Assembly (NCBI RefSeq): GCF_000233955.1
Contig: NZ_JH376616.1
Coordinates: 124,001-188,000, forward strand
Source of the DNA: Paraprevotella clara YIT 11840
GTDB taxonomy: Bacteria > Bacteroidota > Bacteroidia > Bacteroidales > Bacteroidaceae
Reading direction: 5' to 3'
Length of the DNA: 64,000 nucleotides
Part shown: piece by piece, positions 53,513 through 62,410 of the stretch
How the letters are laid out: every line of letters starts with the position of its first letter
How positions within the stretch are numbered: the first letter of the stretch is position 1
Notes under the pieces: generated by a model
What the model was told of the DNA's origin: nothing
Database searches by the model: none
The model's input: only the letters and a program-made list of their open reading frames with translations
Position numbers and translations under genes: made by a program

Positions 53513-54997
53513 TTAACGGCGTTTTAGTCTTAACTTGGGTATTTTCAACAACATACCTTCAGGCACGAGGTCAGGATTAGCGATTTTATTATACACCACC
53601 AAGTAAACTGTAAAATCTTTCGAGCCGTAATACCTCAATGCCAAACCGCGCAAAGTCTCCCCGCTCCTCATACGATGTTCTTCTTGTGTACCTACTATTT
53701 CGTATGCCCCGTTTTTCACCTGCGGGTATTCTACAGATACTTTTTGTGTATCTTCCGATTTCGCTTTCACCTTGTTTGTTTTTTCCGGCATACCTTCCGG
53801 CACTTGTACTTTCCGTATGGAACCGGAATCCACCTTCAGAGAATCTTGTTCTTTCGAAATCTGAACCGTATCCTTTTTTAAAGGAACAGGATGCACTACC
53901 ACCGGCTGCTTTACGACTTTTGGCTGATTCCCATAAAAAAGATGATGATAGCCGATGTAATAACTGATAGCCATTAATAACAACACTAGTAGGACCGCAA
54001 AAAACATCATCCAAGGCGTCAAATAGACTCGTCTACGACCATGATGTTCGGGCGCCATTTGAACAATATGCTGATTCTCCACAGTTTGATGTTCGACTTT
54101 CTGCACCTCTATTTGTTGAGTTGCCACATGCACCTTTTCCACATGGTGAACATCAGCATTGGTATTATTTTTATTGTGCACCCCTTCTTCCTTTCCTTCC
54201 GGTAACACTCCCTCCTGAACGGCTGAAATCGATTCTGCCTTTATTTCGTTCTCCGTGTTTTGCCGCAAAGAAGAAACTCTTTCATCCTCCGTTTCGTCAC
54301 CAACCGATGTTTCTGATTTCTCATCTACATTCTCGGAGACAGCCTCGGCCTTATTTTCAACCTCTTCCACTACATCGGAATATTCCTCTATAGAATTCAC
54401 GGTAGCTTCAGTATCAGTATTCTCATTTTCACCATCTTGAATCTCTACCGCTCCGTTTTCGTCTATAGCCGCTGTTTCTATTGAGACTTCATCTATACCA
54501 TGATGCCCTTTCGCCTGCATATCCTTCTCTTCCCCCGAAAGGACTTCTTCTGATTCGGATAACACCATTTCATCTGCTTCATCTGTCTCTTCATTTACAT
54601 CAGATATATTTTCCGCCTCATGATCTTCAGATAAATCCGGAATGTCCATCCGCTCCATATCGGCAATATCCGTACCCTCATACAAAACCACCGTCTCAAA
54701 CTGTGCAAAAGGCTTATTGACAGCGTCTCGCAGAACGGGATCCGGCGTGAAATTAATCTTCGTATATTCTTTGATTACAATTCTCTCGCCGGTGTTCACA
54801 TCCACACTCTCCCGACTATCCACTGTCACTAATTTAAAGGTTCCAAGCCCTTTTACTTTAACGATCTTATCCGTTTGCAGATATTCTCCTATAATTTCAA
54901 AAACCGAACGCACAAAAACATCGGCATCTTTTTTAGGCAGACCTCTCCGCAACACCAACCCGTCAGCTAAATCCTGTATCAAAACCTTTTTATCCAT
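53513..54997 (-). CDS. Fusion of an HU DNA-binding domain, membrane helix and LysM domain
   Basis: Protein of 494 residues. Residues 1-95 form an HU/IHF-like domain (KKVLIQDLADGLVLRRGLPKKDA, then GLGTFKLVTVDSR and NFTPDPVLRDAVN). Residues about 100-320 are an acidic, low-complexity linker rich in Glu and Asp. A membrane helix follows at about 328-350, preceded by RRR (321-323), so the N-terminus should be cytoplasmic. After a Pro/Lys-rich stretch a LysM domain (about 442-489, MRSGETLRGLALRYYGSKDF) lies in the periplasm. The layout would let one protein touch both chromosome and peptidoglycan. It starts 12 bases after another HU gene. The architecture is seen directly; the tethering role is inference. 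Confidence 0.88.
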   Translation of the reverse strand: MDKKVLIQDLADGLVLRRGLPKKDADVFVRSVFEIIGEYLQTDKIVKVKGLGTFKLVTVDSRESVDVNTGERIVIKEYTKINFTPDPVLRDAVNKPFAQFETVVLYEGTDIADMERMDIPDLSEDHEAENISDVNEETDEADEMVLSESEEVLSGEEKDMQAKGHHGIDEVSIETAAIDENGAVEIQDGENENTDTEATVNSIEEYSDVVEEVENKAEAVSENVDEKSETSVGDETEDERVSSLRQNTENEIKAESISAVQEGVLPEGKEEGVHNKNNTNADVHHVEKVHVATQQIEVQKVEHQTVENQHIVQMAPEHHGRRRVYLTPWMMFFAVLLVLLLMAISYYIGYHHLFYGNQPKVVKQPVVVHPVPLKKDTVQISKEQDSLKVDSGSIRKVQVPEGMPEKTNKVKAKSEDTQKVSVEYPQVKNGAYEIVGTQEEHRMRSGETLRGLALRYYGSKDFTVYLVVYNKIANPDLVPEGMLLKIPKLRLKRR

Positions 54998-55009
54998 TAC
55001 GACCGACGT

Positions 55010-55282
55010 TTATTGCATCTTCTCTTTAAAAGAAGCGCTGGGTTTGAAATTAATGACTAATTTGGGAGGCACCAACATGCGTTGCTGGGTAGCGGGGTTC
55101 ACGACTACCCGCTCTTGTTTTTTCCTCACCTCAAACGAACCTATATTCTGAATGGCTATAACGTTTTCATCCTCCAATTCGTCCGTCATTTCAGCCACCA
55201 AGGCAACCATCAATGAAGACGCATCCTTCACCGTATAACCTAAACGACGGGACAATTCCGCTATAAACTCCTTGTTATTCAT
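55010..55282 (-). CDS. HU-family DNA-binding protein
   Basis: Protein of 90 residues, full HU length: MNNKEFIAELSRRLGYTVKDA, then IGSFEVRKKQERVVVNP and PPKLVINFKPSASFKEKM. It lies between rimO and the HU-LysM gene, 14 bases after rimO. The pair next to each other may have arisen by duplication, and the small HU could form mixed dimers with the HU domain of its neighbour; this is inference. Confidence 0.95.
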   Translation of the reverse strand: MNNKEFIAELSRRLGYTVKDASSLMVALVAEMTDELEDENVIAIQNIGSFEVRKKQERVVVNPATQQRMLVPPKLVINFKPSASFKEKMQ

Positions 55283-55296
55283 ACGTATACAACTCT

Positions 55297-56649
55297 TTAA
55301 AACATTCGAGTACCATACAAATCAAAGTCATCGGCATCTGTAATCTTCACCTCATAGAACGTTCCGAGAGATAAAGTCCCTTCGCTCACAGGAATCAGAA
55401 CCTCCGGATCCACCTCAGGCGAATCAAACTCGGTACGTCCTATATAATATTCTCCTTCGCTACGGTCTATAATCACCTTGAAAATCTTTCCTATTTTCTG
55501 AGCCGCCAAATCCGCTGAAATCTTCTGCTGCAAAGCCATCAATTTATCCAATCTGGCTTGCTTGGTCTCAAAAGGAATCTCATCCTCATAATGCTCAGCC
55601 GAATAAGTTCCTTCTTCCTCCGAATAAGCAAAAGCTCCCATACGGTCGAATTTAACCTTACGAACAAAATCCAACAACTCATTGAAATCTTCTTCCGTCT
55701 CTCCAGGATGCCCTACCATCAAGGTCGTACGCAAATGAACTCCCGGTACTTCCTCCCTAAAACGCTCTATCAAATCATAGGTTTCCTGGCGGGTCACATG
55801 GCGATGCATCCTCTGTAACATATTGTCACTAATATGCTGCAAAGCAATGTCCATGTATTTGCAAACATTCTTTTTCTCACGCATCACCCGGAATAAATCT
55901 ACCGGAAAATTCGCGGGATAAGCATAATGGAGCCTAATCCAGTCCACACCGGGTATGTCAGCCATCCGTTCAATAAGTTCCGGCAGCATCTGACGATGGT
56001 AAAGGTCCAGACCGTAGTAGGTCAACTCCTGGGCAATGACCTGAAATTCCTTCACCCCGCGTGACACCAACATTCGTACTTCATCCAAAATATCCTCTAT
56101 CGGACGCGACACATGCTTCCCCGTGATAATAGGTATGGCACAATAGGAGCACCGACGGTCGCACCCTTCGGAGATTTTCAGATAAGCATAATGGGAAGGG
56201 GTCGTCAACTCACGTTCCAAACTCAATTCCTGATGATATGCCTTTCCTAAATCGGTCAGCAATTCATTCCAATCGAACTTACCATAAAACTTATCGACCT
56301 GTGGAATTTCTTCACCCAGTTCTTTCAGATAGCGTTCCGAAAGGCAACCCATGACAAATAGTTTCTTCAAACGCCCCTCTTCCTTAGCCTGGCAAAATTC
56401 CAATATCATATTGATGCTTTCCTCTTTGGCATCTCCGATAAACCCGCAAGTATTAATCACAGCGATTTCCCCTTGGGGACGGTCTGTATCATGCGTCACT
56501 TTGTACCCATTGGCTTCCAACTGACGCATCAATTTTTCCGAATCAACCAGATTCTTTGAACACCCCAATGTTATGACATCAATCGTATTCTTTCGCAAAA
56601 CAATATTCTTTTTTAATGAACGAATCAAATTCCCCCTACTCATTTCCAA
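55297..56649 (-). CDS. rimO: Ribosomal protein S12 methylthiotransferase RimO
   Basis: Radical SAM enzyme of about 450 residues. The N-terminal MTTase domain starts IDVITLGCSKNLVDSEKL, the radical SAM cluster is CDRRCSYCAIPIITG, and a TRAM domain ends the protein. It adds a methylthio group to Asp88 of S12. Its ATG (56649) overlaps ftsY by 14 bases and gives about 20 residues more than usual, so the true start may be further in (for example at a TTG before RKNTIDV). Part of the ftsY operon. Confidence 0.95.
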   Translation of the reverse strand: MEMSRGNLIRSLKKNIVLRKNTIDVITLGCSKNLVDSEKLMRQLEANGYKVTHDTDRPQGEIAVINTCGFIGDAKEESINMILEFCQAKEEGRLKKLFVMGCLSERYLKELGEEIPQVDKFYGKFDWNELLTDLGKAYHQELSLERELTTPSHYAYLKISEGCDRRCSYCAIPIITGKHVSRPIEDILDEVRMLVSRGVKEFQVIAQELTYYGLDLYHRQMLPELIERMADIPGVDWIRLHYAYPANFPVDLFRVMREKKNVCKYMDIALQHISDNMLQRMHRHVTRQETYDLIERFREEVPGVHLRTTLMVGHPGETEEDFNELLDFVRKVKFDRMGAFAYSEEEGTYSAEHYEDEIPFETKQARLDKLMALQQKISADLAAQKIGKIFKVIIDRSEGEYYIGRTEFDSPEVDPEVLIPVSEGTLSLGTFYEVKITDADDFDLYGTRMF

Positions 56650-57592
56650 AAAGAGACTTTACAAACTCTTTCCGGTTAAAAGGCTGTAAATCCTCAACGC
56701 CTTCTCCTAAACCGATATAACGTACCGGAATCTTAAACTGGTCGGAAATTCCGATAACGACACCGCCTTTTGCTGTTCCGTCAAGTTTTGTAATAGCCAT
56801 ACTGGTCACTTCCGTAGCTAACGTGAATTGCTTGGCTTGTTCAAAAGCGTTCTGTCCCGTACTCCCGTCAAGCACCAACATGACATCATGAGGGGCATCT
56901 GGCACCACTTTCTGCATGACACGTTTTATTTTGGATAATTCGTCCATCAATCCCTTTTTGTTATGCAAACGTCCGGCCGTATCGATTAAAACGACATCCG
57001 CACCATTCGCCATCGCAGAACTCAACGTATCGAAGGCTACAGATGCCGGGTCGCTCCCCATTTGCTGTTTCACAATAGGAACACCGACCCGCTCAGACCA
57101 TATTTCCAACTGTTCCACTGCTGCCGCACGGAACGTATCCGATGCTCCGAGATACACTTTCTTTCCCGCTTTCTTAAACTGGTAGGCCAACTTGCCTATG
57201 GTAGTGGTCTTCCCGACCCCGTTCACACCCACAACCATAATCACATACGGTTTTTTCCCCTCGGGTAAAACGAAACCTTCGGTATCTGCCGTATTATTTT
57301 CGGTGAGCAGAGATGCGATCTCATCCCTTAATATATCATTCAGTTCATTTACCGTTACATATTTATCCCGAGCCACACGTTTTTCAATCCGGTCGATAAT
57401 GTTCAGCGTTGTGTCTACTCCCACATCCGACGTTACCAAGACCTCCTCCAGACGATCCAGTACATCATCGTCCACTTTAGACTTACCGGCCACAGCCCGG
57501 GTCAGTTTCCCGAAAAAACTCTCTTTCGTCTTTTCCAGTCCTTTATCAAGTGTCTCTTTTTTTTCTTTTGAAAAAAAGCTGAAAATTCCCAT
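56636..57592 (-). CDS. ftsY: Signal recognition particle receptor FtsY
   Basis: SRP-GTPase of 318 residues: a short N domain (about 20-95), then the G domain with G1 GVNGVGKTTTIGKLA, G3 DTAGR and G4 TKLDGTAKGG. The N-terminal A region of E. coli FtsY is missing, as is common in this phylum. It docks SRP-ribosome complexes at the membrane. First gene of the ftsY-rimO-HU-HU/LysM group, with a good promoter at 57623-57654. Confidence 0.97.
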   Translation of the reverse strand: MGIFSFFSKEKKETLDKGLEKTKESFFGKLTRAVAGKSKVDDDVLDRLEEVLVTSDVGVDTTLNIIDRIEKRVARDKYVTVNELNDILRDEIASLLTENNTADTEGFVLPEGKKPYVIMVVGVNGVGKTTTIGKLAYQFKKAGKKVYLGASDTFRAAAVEQLEIWSERVGVPIVKQQMGSDPASVAFDTLSSAMANGADVVLIDTAGRLHNKKGLMDELSKIKRVMQKVVPDAPHDVMLVLDGSTGQNAFEQAKQFTLATEVTSMAITKLDGTAKGGVVIGISDQFKIPVRYIGLGEGVEDLQPFNRKEFVKSLFGNE

Positions 57593-57622
57593 ACGTCTTT
57601 TATTTAATGTACATTATAAGCA

Positions 57623-57654
57623 CAAAGATAGTGAAAGGTGAGCGCAGAGACAAA
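57623..57654 (-). promoter_or_regulatory. Promoter of the ftsY operon
   Basis: On the minus strand TTTG (57651-57654), 20 bases, TATCTTTG (57623-57630), close to the consensus. A second -7-like TATCTTTG lies at 57713-57720 without a partner. Confidence 0.75.
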
Positions 57655-57750
57655 CGAAAAACAAAGTTTTTCAAGCTTACCCATGCCAAACCGCATCCTA
57701 TATTCGTAAAAACAAAGATAGCACAAGTTTTTTAAATGTCGGCTATACCT

Positions 57751-57785
57751 ACAAAAAATCCCCTCCACAATTTGTGGAAGGGACT
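57751..57785 (-). terminator. Terminator after the L28-L33-DUF4295 genes
   Basis: Stem with CCCTTCCAC/GTGGAGGGG around AAATT, followed on the minus strand by ATTTTTTG (57752-57759). It lies 26 bases after the DUF4295 stop. Confidence 0.75.
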
Positions 57786-57810
57786 ATTTTGAACCGTATT
57801 AAAATACGAA

Positions 57811-57969
57811 TTAGTTCTTGAAGAAATCCTTCACGGCTTCGTTCGGAACCATTTGCTCATCAAAAATATAAGCACCGGTCTTAGGGCTCTTCACCATTTT
57901 GATTACCTTAGTGTAGGAACGTCCATCCATTTTACCGGTATGGAGGGTTGCCACTGTCTTTTTTGCCAT
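57811..57969 (-). CDS. DUF4295 family small protein
   Basis: Protein of 52 residues, starting MAKKTVATLHTGKMDGRSYT and ending in EAVKDFFKN. It lies 12 bases after the L33 gene. This Bacteroidetes-specific small basic protein accompanies L28 and L33; a ribosome-linked role is inferred from that constant position. Start ATG 57967-57969, stop TAA 57811-57813. Confidence 0.85.
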   Translation of the reverse strand: MAKKTVATLHTGKMDGRSYTKVIKMVKSPKTGAYIFDEQMVPNEAVKDFFKN

Positions 57970-57981
57970 AGTATCCTAATA

Positions 57982-58170
57982 TTATTTTATTTCTTTATGA
58001 ACTGTCATTCTCCGCAAAATAGGATTGTATTTCTTCAATTCCAATCTTTCAGGAGTATTCTTACGATTCTTCGTCGTCACATAACGAGATGTTCCGGGAA
58101 GACCACTCTCTTTCATTTCAGTGCACTCCAAAATAACCTGCACTCTGTTACCTTTAGCCTTCTTTGCCAT
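57982..58170 (-). CDS. rpmG: 50S ribosomal protein L33
   Basis: Protein of 62 residues with the family pattern [34 protein letters not shown]. It is the non-zinc (Cys-poor) type with one Cys only, so it should not need zinc. It lies 19 bases after the L28 gene. Confidence 0.96.
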   Translation of the reverse strand: MAKKAKGNRVQVILECTEMKESGLPGTSRYVTTKNRKNTPERLELKKYNPILRRMTVHKEIK

Positions 58171-58189
58171 AAGTCTTACTCTCCTCTAA

Positions 58190-58450
58190 TTAAGCAATTA
58201 CTTTAATGGTTTTCCAATCACAATAGCCTTTTGCTACCGCACTGGCCAGTGCAGCATCGAGGCCCACTTTATTAATATATCGCAGACCAGCAGCACTAAT
58301 GTTCAGGCTAATCCAACAATCCTGTTCTACATAGTAGAATTTCTTCGTAAACAAGTTCACATTAAACCGTCTCTTGGTACGACGCTTAGAATGAGAAACA
58401 TTGTTGCCAACCATGGCTTTCTTCCCGGTAATTTGACAAATCTTAGACAT
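58190..58450 (-). CDS. rpmB: 50S ribosomal protein L28
   Basis: Protein of 86 residues: [20 protein letters not shown], then [13 protein letters not shown] and the C-terminal [20 protein letters not shown]. First gene of a three-gene ribosomal unit with a promoter at 58500-58530. Confidence 0.97.
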   Translation of the reverse strand: MSKICQITGKKAMVGNNVSHSKRRTKRRFNVNLFTKKFYYVEQDCWISLNISAAGLRYINKVGLDAALASAVAKGYCDWKTIKVIA

Positions 58451-58499
58451 TTCTATCTTCCTTTTTGTTTATTTCTATTAGCTTCTTTCAAACAGAGTG

Positions 58500-58530
58500 C
58501 AAAATTAGTACTTAAAAACCGAATATACAA
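58500..58530 (-). promoter_or_regulatory. Promoter of the rpmB-rpmG-DUF4295 operon
   Basis: On the minus strand TTG (58528-58530), 20 bases, TAATTTTG (58500-58507). The rpmB start codon is 50 bases further. Confidence 0.7.
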
Positions 58531-58547
58531 GTATTTTCGCAAAAAAA

Positions 58548-59054
58548 TCACTCTTCTTCCTGCGGATGACGCTTTTTCAGCAAGTCGAGCAGAAGCTGAA
58601 GGGCAACCAGTGTCGCTTTGGCCAAATTCATATCCCGCCCGTCGTCACCTTCAAGTTTTTCCACCGTCACTTCATTCTTGTCGCCTACGGCAATCCAAAT
58701 CGTACCGACCGGTGCTTCTTCTCCGCCGCCGGGACCAGCATAACCGGTAATGGCTATTGCGTATGTGGTTTCCATGGCTTCCAATGCCCCTTCGAACATG
58801 GCACGCACCACTTCCTCGCTTACAGCCCCTTTTTCTTCCAACAACTCTTGCGAAACACCGAGAAAACGAGTTTTTATCTCATTGGTATAACAAACAATAC
58901 CTCCTTTGAAATAGGTAGAGCTTCCCGGCACACTGGTTATGGCTGCCGATATCTGCCCCGAAGTACAACTTTCTGCCGTGCACACCGTCTCCCCTGCTTT
59001 CCATAGCAGCGGGCTGATTTCACGACTTATGATTTTAGATTCTACATTCATCAT
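58548..59054 (-). CDS. pncC: CinA C-terminal domain protein, nicotinamide-nucleotide amidohydrolase
   Basis: Protein of 168 residues, only the CinA C-terminal (PncC) domain: TVCTAESCTSGQISAAITSV, SSTYFKGGIVCYTNEIK and AIAITGYAGPGGGEEAPVGT. The family turns NMN into nicotinic acid mononucleotide and ammonia in the pyridine nucleotide salvage. It follows tsaD by 9 bases. The start used is ATG 59054; the next codon is also ATG. Confidence 0.9.
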   Translation of the reverse strand: MMNVESKIISREISPLLWKAGETVCTAESCTSGQISAAITSVPGSSTYFKGGIVCYTNEIKTRFLGVSQELLEEKGAVSEEVVRAMFEGALEAMETTYAIAITGYAGPGGGEEAPVGTIWIAVGDKNEVTVEKLEGDDGRDMNLAKATLVALQLLLDLLKKRHPQEEE

Positions 59055-59063
59055 ATATCTTAA

Positions 59064-60095
59064 TTATTTTAATGTTACTCTTGAATAAGCAGGCATATCT
59101 ATCGTACAAAAATCCTTATCCTGATACTTGAAATATCCGGTAATGGCTATCATGGCTGCATTGTCGGTCGTATAACTGAATTTCGGAATAAAGATTTTCC
59201 ATCCGTATTTATCCGCATGCTCCCGGAAAGCATTGCGCAGCCCGTTGTTGGCCGACACGCCGCCAGCCACGGCTACCTGCCTGATACCGGTGTCTTTTAC
59301 CGCCTGACGCAACTTCTTCATCAGGATATCTACTATCGTATGCTCCAAAGAGGCGGCCAAGTCTTCTTTGTGATGTTCGATAAAATCCGGATCTTCCTTC
59401 ATCCAATCCCGTAAAGAATAAAGAAATGAGGTCTTCAAGCCGCTAAAACTATAATCATATCCTCCGATGTGAGGTTTGGCAAAAGAATACGCCTGCGGGT
59501 TTCCCTGACGCGCCAACCTGTCTATTATCGGTCCTCCGGGATAGCCCAACCCCATCACTTTGGAACACTTGTCGATGGCTTCACCTGCCGCATCGTCTAT
59601 CGTCTGCCCCAACACTTCCATGTCATTATAGGCTTTCACCAGAATGATTTGGGAATTGCCGCCACTTACCAACAAACACAAGAACGGAAATTCCGGTTGG
59701 TCATGGTCGCCCTCATCTTCTTTAATAAAATGCGCCAATACATGTCCTTGCAAATGATTGACCTCTATCATGGGAATGCCGAGTGCGCGTGCAAACCCTT
59801 TGGCAAAAGACACCCCCACCAACAAAGAGCCCATCAATCCGGGGCCTCGCGTGAAAGCCACAGCCGAAAGTTCCTCCTTGGTCACTCCGGCGCGTTTCAG
59901 CGCTTGGTCTACCACAGGGACTACATTTTGCTGATGGGCACGGGAAGCCAGTTCCGGCACCACCCCGCCGTACGCCTCATGCACGGCTTGGCTGGCTGTC
60001 ACGTTGCTCAACAACACCCCGTTGCGAATCACCGCTGCCGACGTATCATCACAACTCGACTCTATACCTAATATAACGATATCTTTCTTCTCCAT
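59064..60095 (-). CDS. tsaD: tRNA N6-threonylcarbamoyladenosine synthase TsaD
   Basis: Protein of 343 residues (normal about 340) of the Kae1/TsaD ASKHA fold. ILGIESSCDDTSAAVI opens the protein; the metal-binding HxxxH is in VNHLQGHVLAH; VSGGNSQIILV and AVAGGVSANNGLR are nucleotide-binding segments. It carries out the last step of t6A formation at A37 of ANN-decoding tRNAs. It is downstream of map on the same strand. Confidence 0.97.
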   Translation of the reverse strand: MEKKDIVILGIESSCDDTSAAVIRNGVLLSNVTASQAVHEAYGGVVPELASRAHQQNVVPVVDQALKRAGVTKEELSAVAFTRGPGLMGSLLVGVSFAKGFARALGIPMIEVNHLQGHVLAHFIKEDEGDHDQPEFPFLCLLVSGGNSQIILVKAYNDMEVLGQTIDDAAGEAIDKCSKVMGLGYPGGPIIDRLARQGNPQAYSFAKPHIGGYDYSFSGLKTSFLYSLRDWMKEDPDFIEHHKEDLAASLEHTIVDILMKKLRQAVKDTGIRQVAVAGGVSANNGLRNAFREHADKYGWKIFIPKFSYTTDNAAMIAITGYFKYQDKDFCTIDMPAYSRVTLK

Positions 60096-60123
60096 TTCCT
60101 CACGTCCTATAAATTATGGTGTC

Positions 60124-61008
60124 TCAATAAGTAAGAATCTCCAAACCGTTTTCCGTCATAAGGAAAGTATGTTCCCATTGCGCACTGGGCAGTTCGTCTT
60201 CCGTCACGACAGTCCATCCGTCTTCCTCATCCACAAACACCCTCCAATCGCCCATGTTCACCATAGGTTCTATCGTAAACACCATGCCGGGCACCAAGAG
60301 CATCCCTGTCCCCTTCCGGCCGAAATGCTCCACATCCGGCTCTTCGTGGAACTCCAGTCCCACCCCATGGCCGCACAAATCGCGCACGATGCTGAAACCG
60401 TTCTTCCTGGCATGCTTTTCGATGGCATTTCCTATATCCCCCACAAAGCCGAACGGACGGGCAACTTTCATGCCAATCTCCAGGCACTCGCGCGCGACGT
60501 CTACCAATTTCTGCTTCTCGGGTGTGGTCTGCCCGATGACAAACATACGCGAAGCATCGCTGTAATATCCGTCCAATATGGTGGAAACGTCCACATTGAT
60601 AATATCTCCTTCCTCCAATACGTCGAATTCATTAGGAATGCCGTGACAGACCACCTCGTTAATGGAAGTACATACACTCTTCGGAAAACCTTCATAATTC
60701 AGAGGAGCAGGAATGGCCCCGTGACTTACCGTATAATCATATACCATCTCGTCTATCTCAAGCGTGGTCATTCCGGCATGTATCTCTTGGGCCACAAGGT
60801 CCAATACCCCGGTATTTACCACACCGCTCCTGCGAATCCCCTCTATTTGTTCAGGAGTCTTAATCAATTTACGCGAAGGCACCAAACAGCCTTCTTCCTG
60901 AAAAGCCAAAATCTTACGGTCCAAATCCGTCAGTTCGGCTCCTTCAGGGACAATCCAATTCCGTCTTATCTTTCTTCGCATTCTTTCTTTCACAGATTTA
61001 TCATACAA
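60124..61008 (-). CDS. map: Type I methionine aminopeptidase with N-terminal extension
   Basis: Protein of 294 residues. The catalytic domain (about 45-294) has the metal ligands in DIINVDVSTILDGYYSDASR, CGHGVGLEFHEEP and FTIEPM. A basic N-terminal extension of about 40 residues (MRRKIRRNWIVPEGAELTDL) precedes it; it is not a zinc or SEC-C motif that I recognise. The enzyme removes initiator Met. The start may be ATG 61008 or the internal ATG ten codons on. Confidence 0.93.
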   Translation of the reverse strand: MYDKSVKERMRRKIRRNWIVPEGAELTDLDRKILAFQEEGCLVPSRKLIKTPEQIEGIRRSGVVNTGVLDLVAQEIHAGMTTLEIDEMVYDYTVSHGAIPAPLNYEGFPKSVCTSINEVVCHGIPNEFDVLEEGDIINVDVSTILDGYYSDASRMFVIGQTTPEKQKLVDVARECLEIGMKVARPFGFVGDIGNAIEKHARKNGFSIVRDLCGHGVGLEFHEEPDVEHFGRKGTGMLLVPGMVFTIEPMVNMGDWRVFVDEEDGWTVVTEDELPSAQWEHTFLMTENGLEILTY

Positions 61009-61102
61009 AAGTACGATAAAAAAATCACTTTCCGACTGTAAAACCTTATAAATATCCCTATACCTTTATATTATTAAGACTTCACCCGCATCCTCCTGCA
61101 TC

Positions 61103-62410
61103 TTACGGAAACTCCAACACAAAGGTCGTATTCCATCCTGCCGTTCCGGCCGGAAGGAGAGAAAGGCTGCCCCCGGAAGCCATCATGATTTGGCGGCTTA
61201 CGGAAAGCCCGATGCCGCTTCCACGCTCTTTTGTAGTAAAGAAAGGTACAAATATATGCGACCTTATTTCTTCCGGAATCACCGGCCCGTCATTGCTCAC
61301 TTTAATCAGCACACGCTCGTCTGTCTGGACAAAAGCCACCACGCGTATGCAACCGTCCCTCTCTCCGATGGCTTGTATGGCATTACGCACCAAATTAATC
61401 AAAACCTGACGTATCAAATGTTTATCCGCATATATCAGCAAATCTTCTGGAACCAAATGGAATTCTAACTTGATGCGTTCGGGGACAAGAAGCAAAGTTC
61501 GCAGTTCTTCTGTCAGCTCCTGTACATAAAACAAAACCGGAACGGGGCGAGGCAACGACGTAAATTTACGATAATTGTCCACAAAAGACAGTAGTCCTTG
61601 CGAGGTGGTGTAAATCACCGAAAGGCCTTCCCGTAGCTGTTCCGTGCTCCAAGTATCTTTCGAAAGCAAAGAAGCACTCAAAGAAGCCACAGGAGTAATG
61701 GCATTCATGATTTCATGTGTCAACACATGGGAAAGCTTAATCCAAGCATCCAATTCATTCTCATCCATCACATTGCGAATATCATTGAGTGTAAACACAC
61801 GCAACTGCCGCTGCTCCATCTGTAGCAAAGACACGTTAATCCACAAGTCCTTTTGCCCTTGTGCCGTCTTGAAAGCAAGTTGGCGTTGGACATGGGGTTC
61901 CATCGAACGGAAGCACTCCACTATTTCGTGCCCGTAACGCTCCAACTGTGCCAGACGGGAAAAGGCGGAAAGCCCAAGAAGCGTCAAGGCCATGGAATTA
62001 CAACGTACGACGTTACATCGTTCATCCAACACGACGATTCCCGTATGCACATTTTCCATCACCAACTCGTTGAAACTTTCATGGGCCGCAAGTTCATGGT
62101 GAGTCTTGGCAACCTGTTCCGCATAACGGTTCAGGACACTATTCAGATAACCGTTGGTACGTGCCATCTTTCCTCTGGCAGGAAAACGGAAAGAATAATC
62201 CTCGTTGACAATAGCCTCCAGCATCAATCCCAATTTTCTGGAGACATTGGAACGTGAACGCCACACACCGGCCACGACACACAACACGACAACAGTCCCT
62301 ATGACGGCCATCTCCGTCTGCCCGCGCTCCCAAGCCACAGCGGCAAACGCGGCCATGGCCGCTATCCCTACGAGTTGAAACAAGGAAAATACACGCGTCT
62401 TATAATCCAT
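61103..62410 (-). CDS. Sensor histidine kinase (NtrY-like), partner of the adjacent sigma-54 regulator
   Basis: Kinase of 435 residues with two N-terminal helices (about 10-27 and 34-50) almost without a periplasmic loop, a PAS-like domain (about 110-215), His232 in VLTHEIMNAITP, and an ATPase domain with LVRNAIQAI, GSGIGLSVSRQIM. The signal is thus probably sensed in the membrane or cytoplasm. Its start overlaps the regulator gene by 11 bases. Neighbouring genes controlled by such pairs often encode efflux systems; that is not shown here. Confidence 0.93.
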   Translation of the reverse strand: MDYKTRVFSLFQLVGIAAMAAFAAVAWERGQTEMAVIGTVVVLCVVAGVWRSRSNVSRKLGLMLEAIVNEDYSFRFPARGKMARTNGYLNSVLNRYAEQVAKTHHELAAHESFNELVMENVHTGIVVLDERCNVVRCNSMALTLLGLSAFSRLAQLERYGHEIVECFRSMEPHVQRQLAFKTAQGQKDLWINVSLLQMEQRQLRVFTLNDIRNVMDENELDAWIKLSHVLTHEIMNAITPVASLSASLLSKDTWSTEQLREGLSVIYTTSQGLLSFVDNYRKFTSLPRPVPVLFYVQELTEELRTLLLVPERIKLEFHLVPEDLLIYADKHLIRQVLINLVRNAIQAIGERDGCIRVVAFVQTDERVLIKVSNDGPVIPEEIRSHIFVPFFTTKERGSGIGLSVSRQIMMASGGSLSLLPAGTAGWNTTFVLEFP

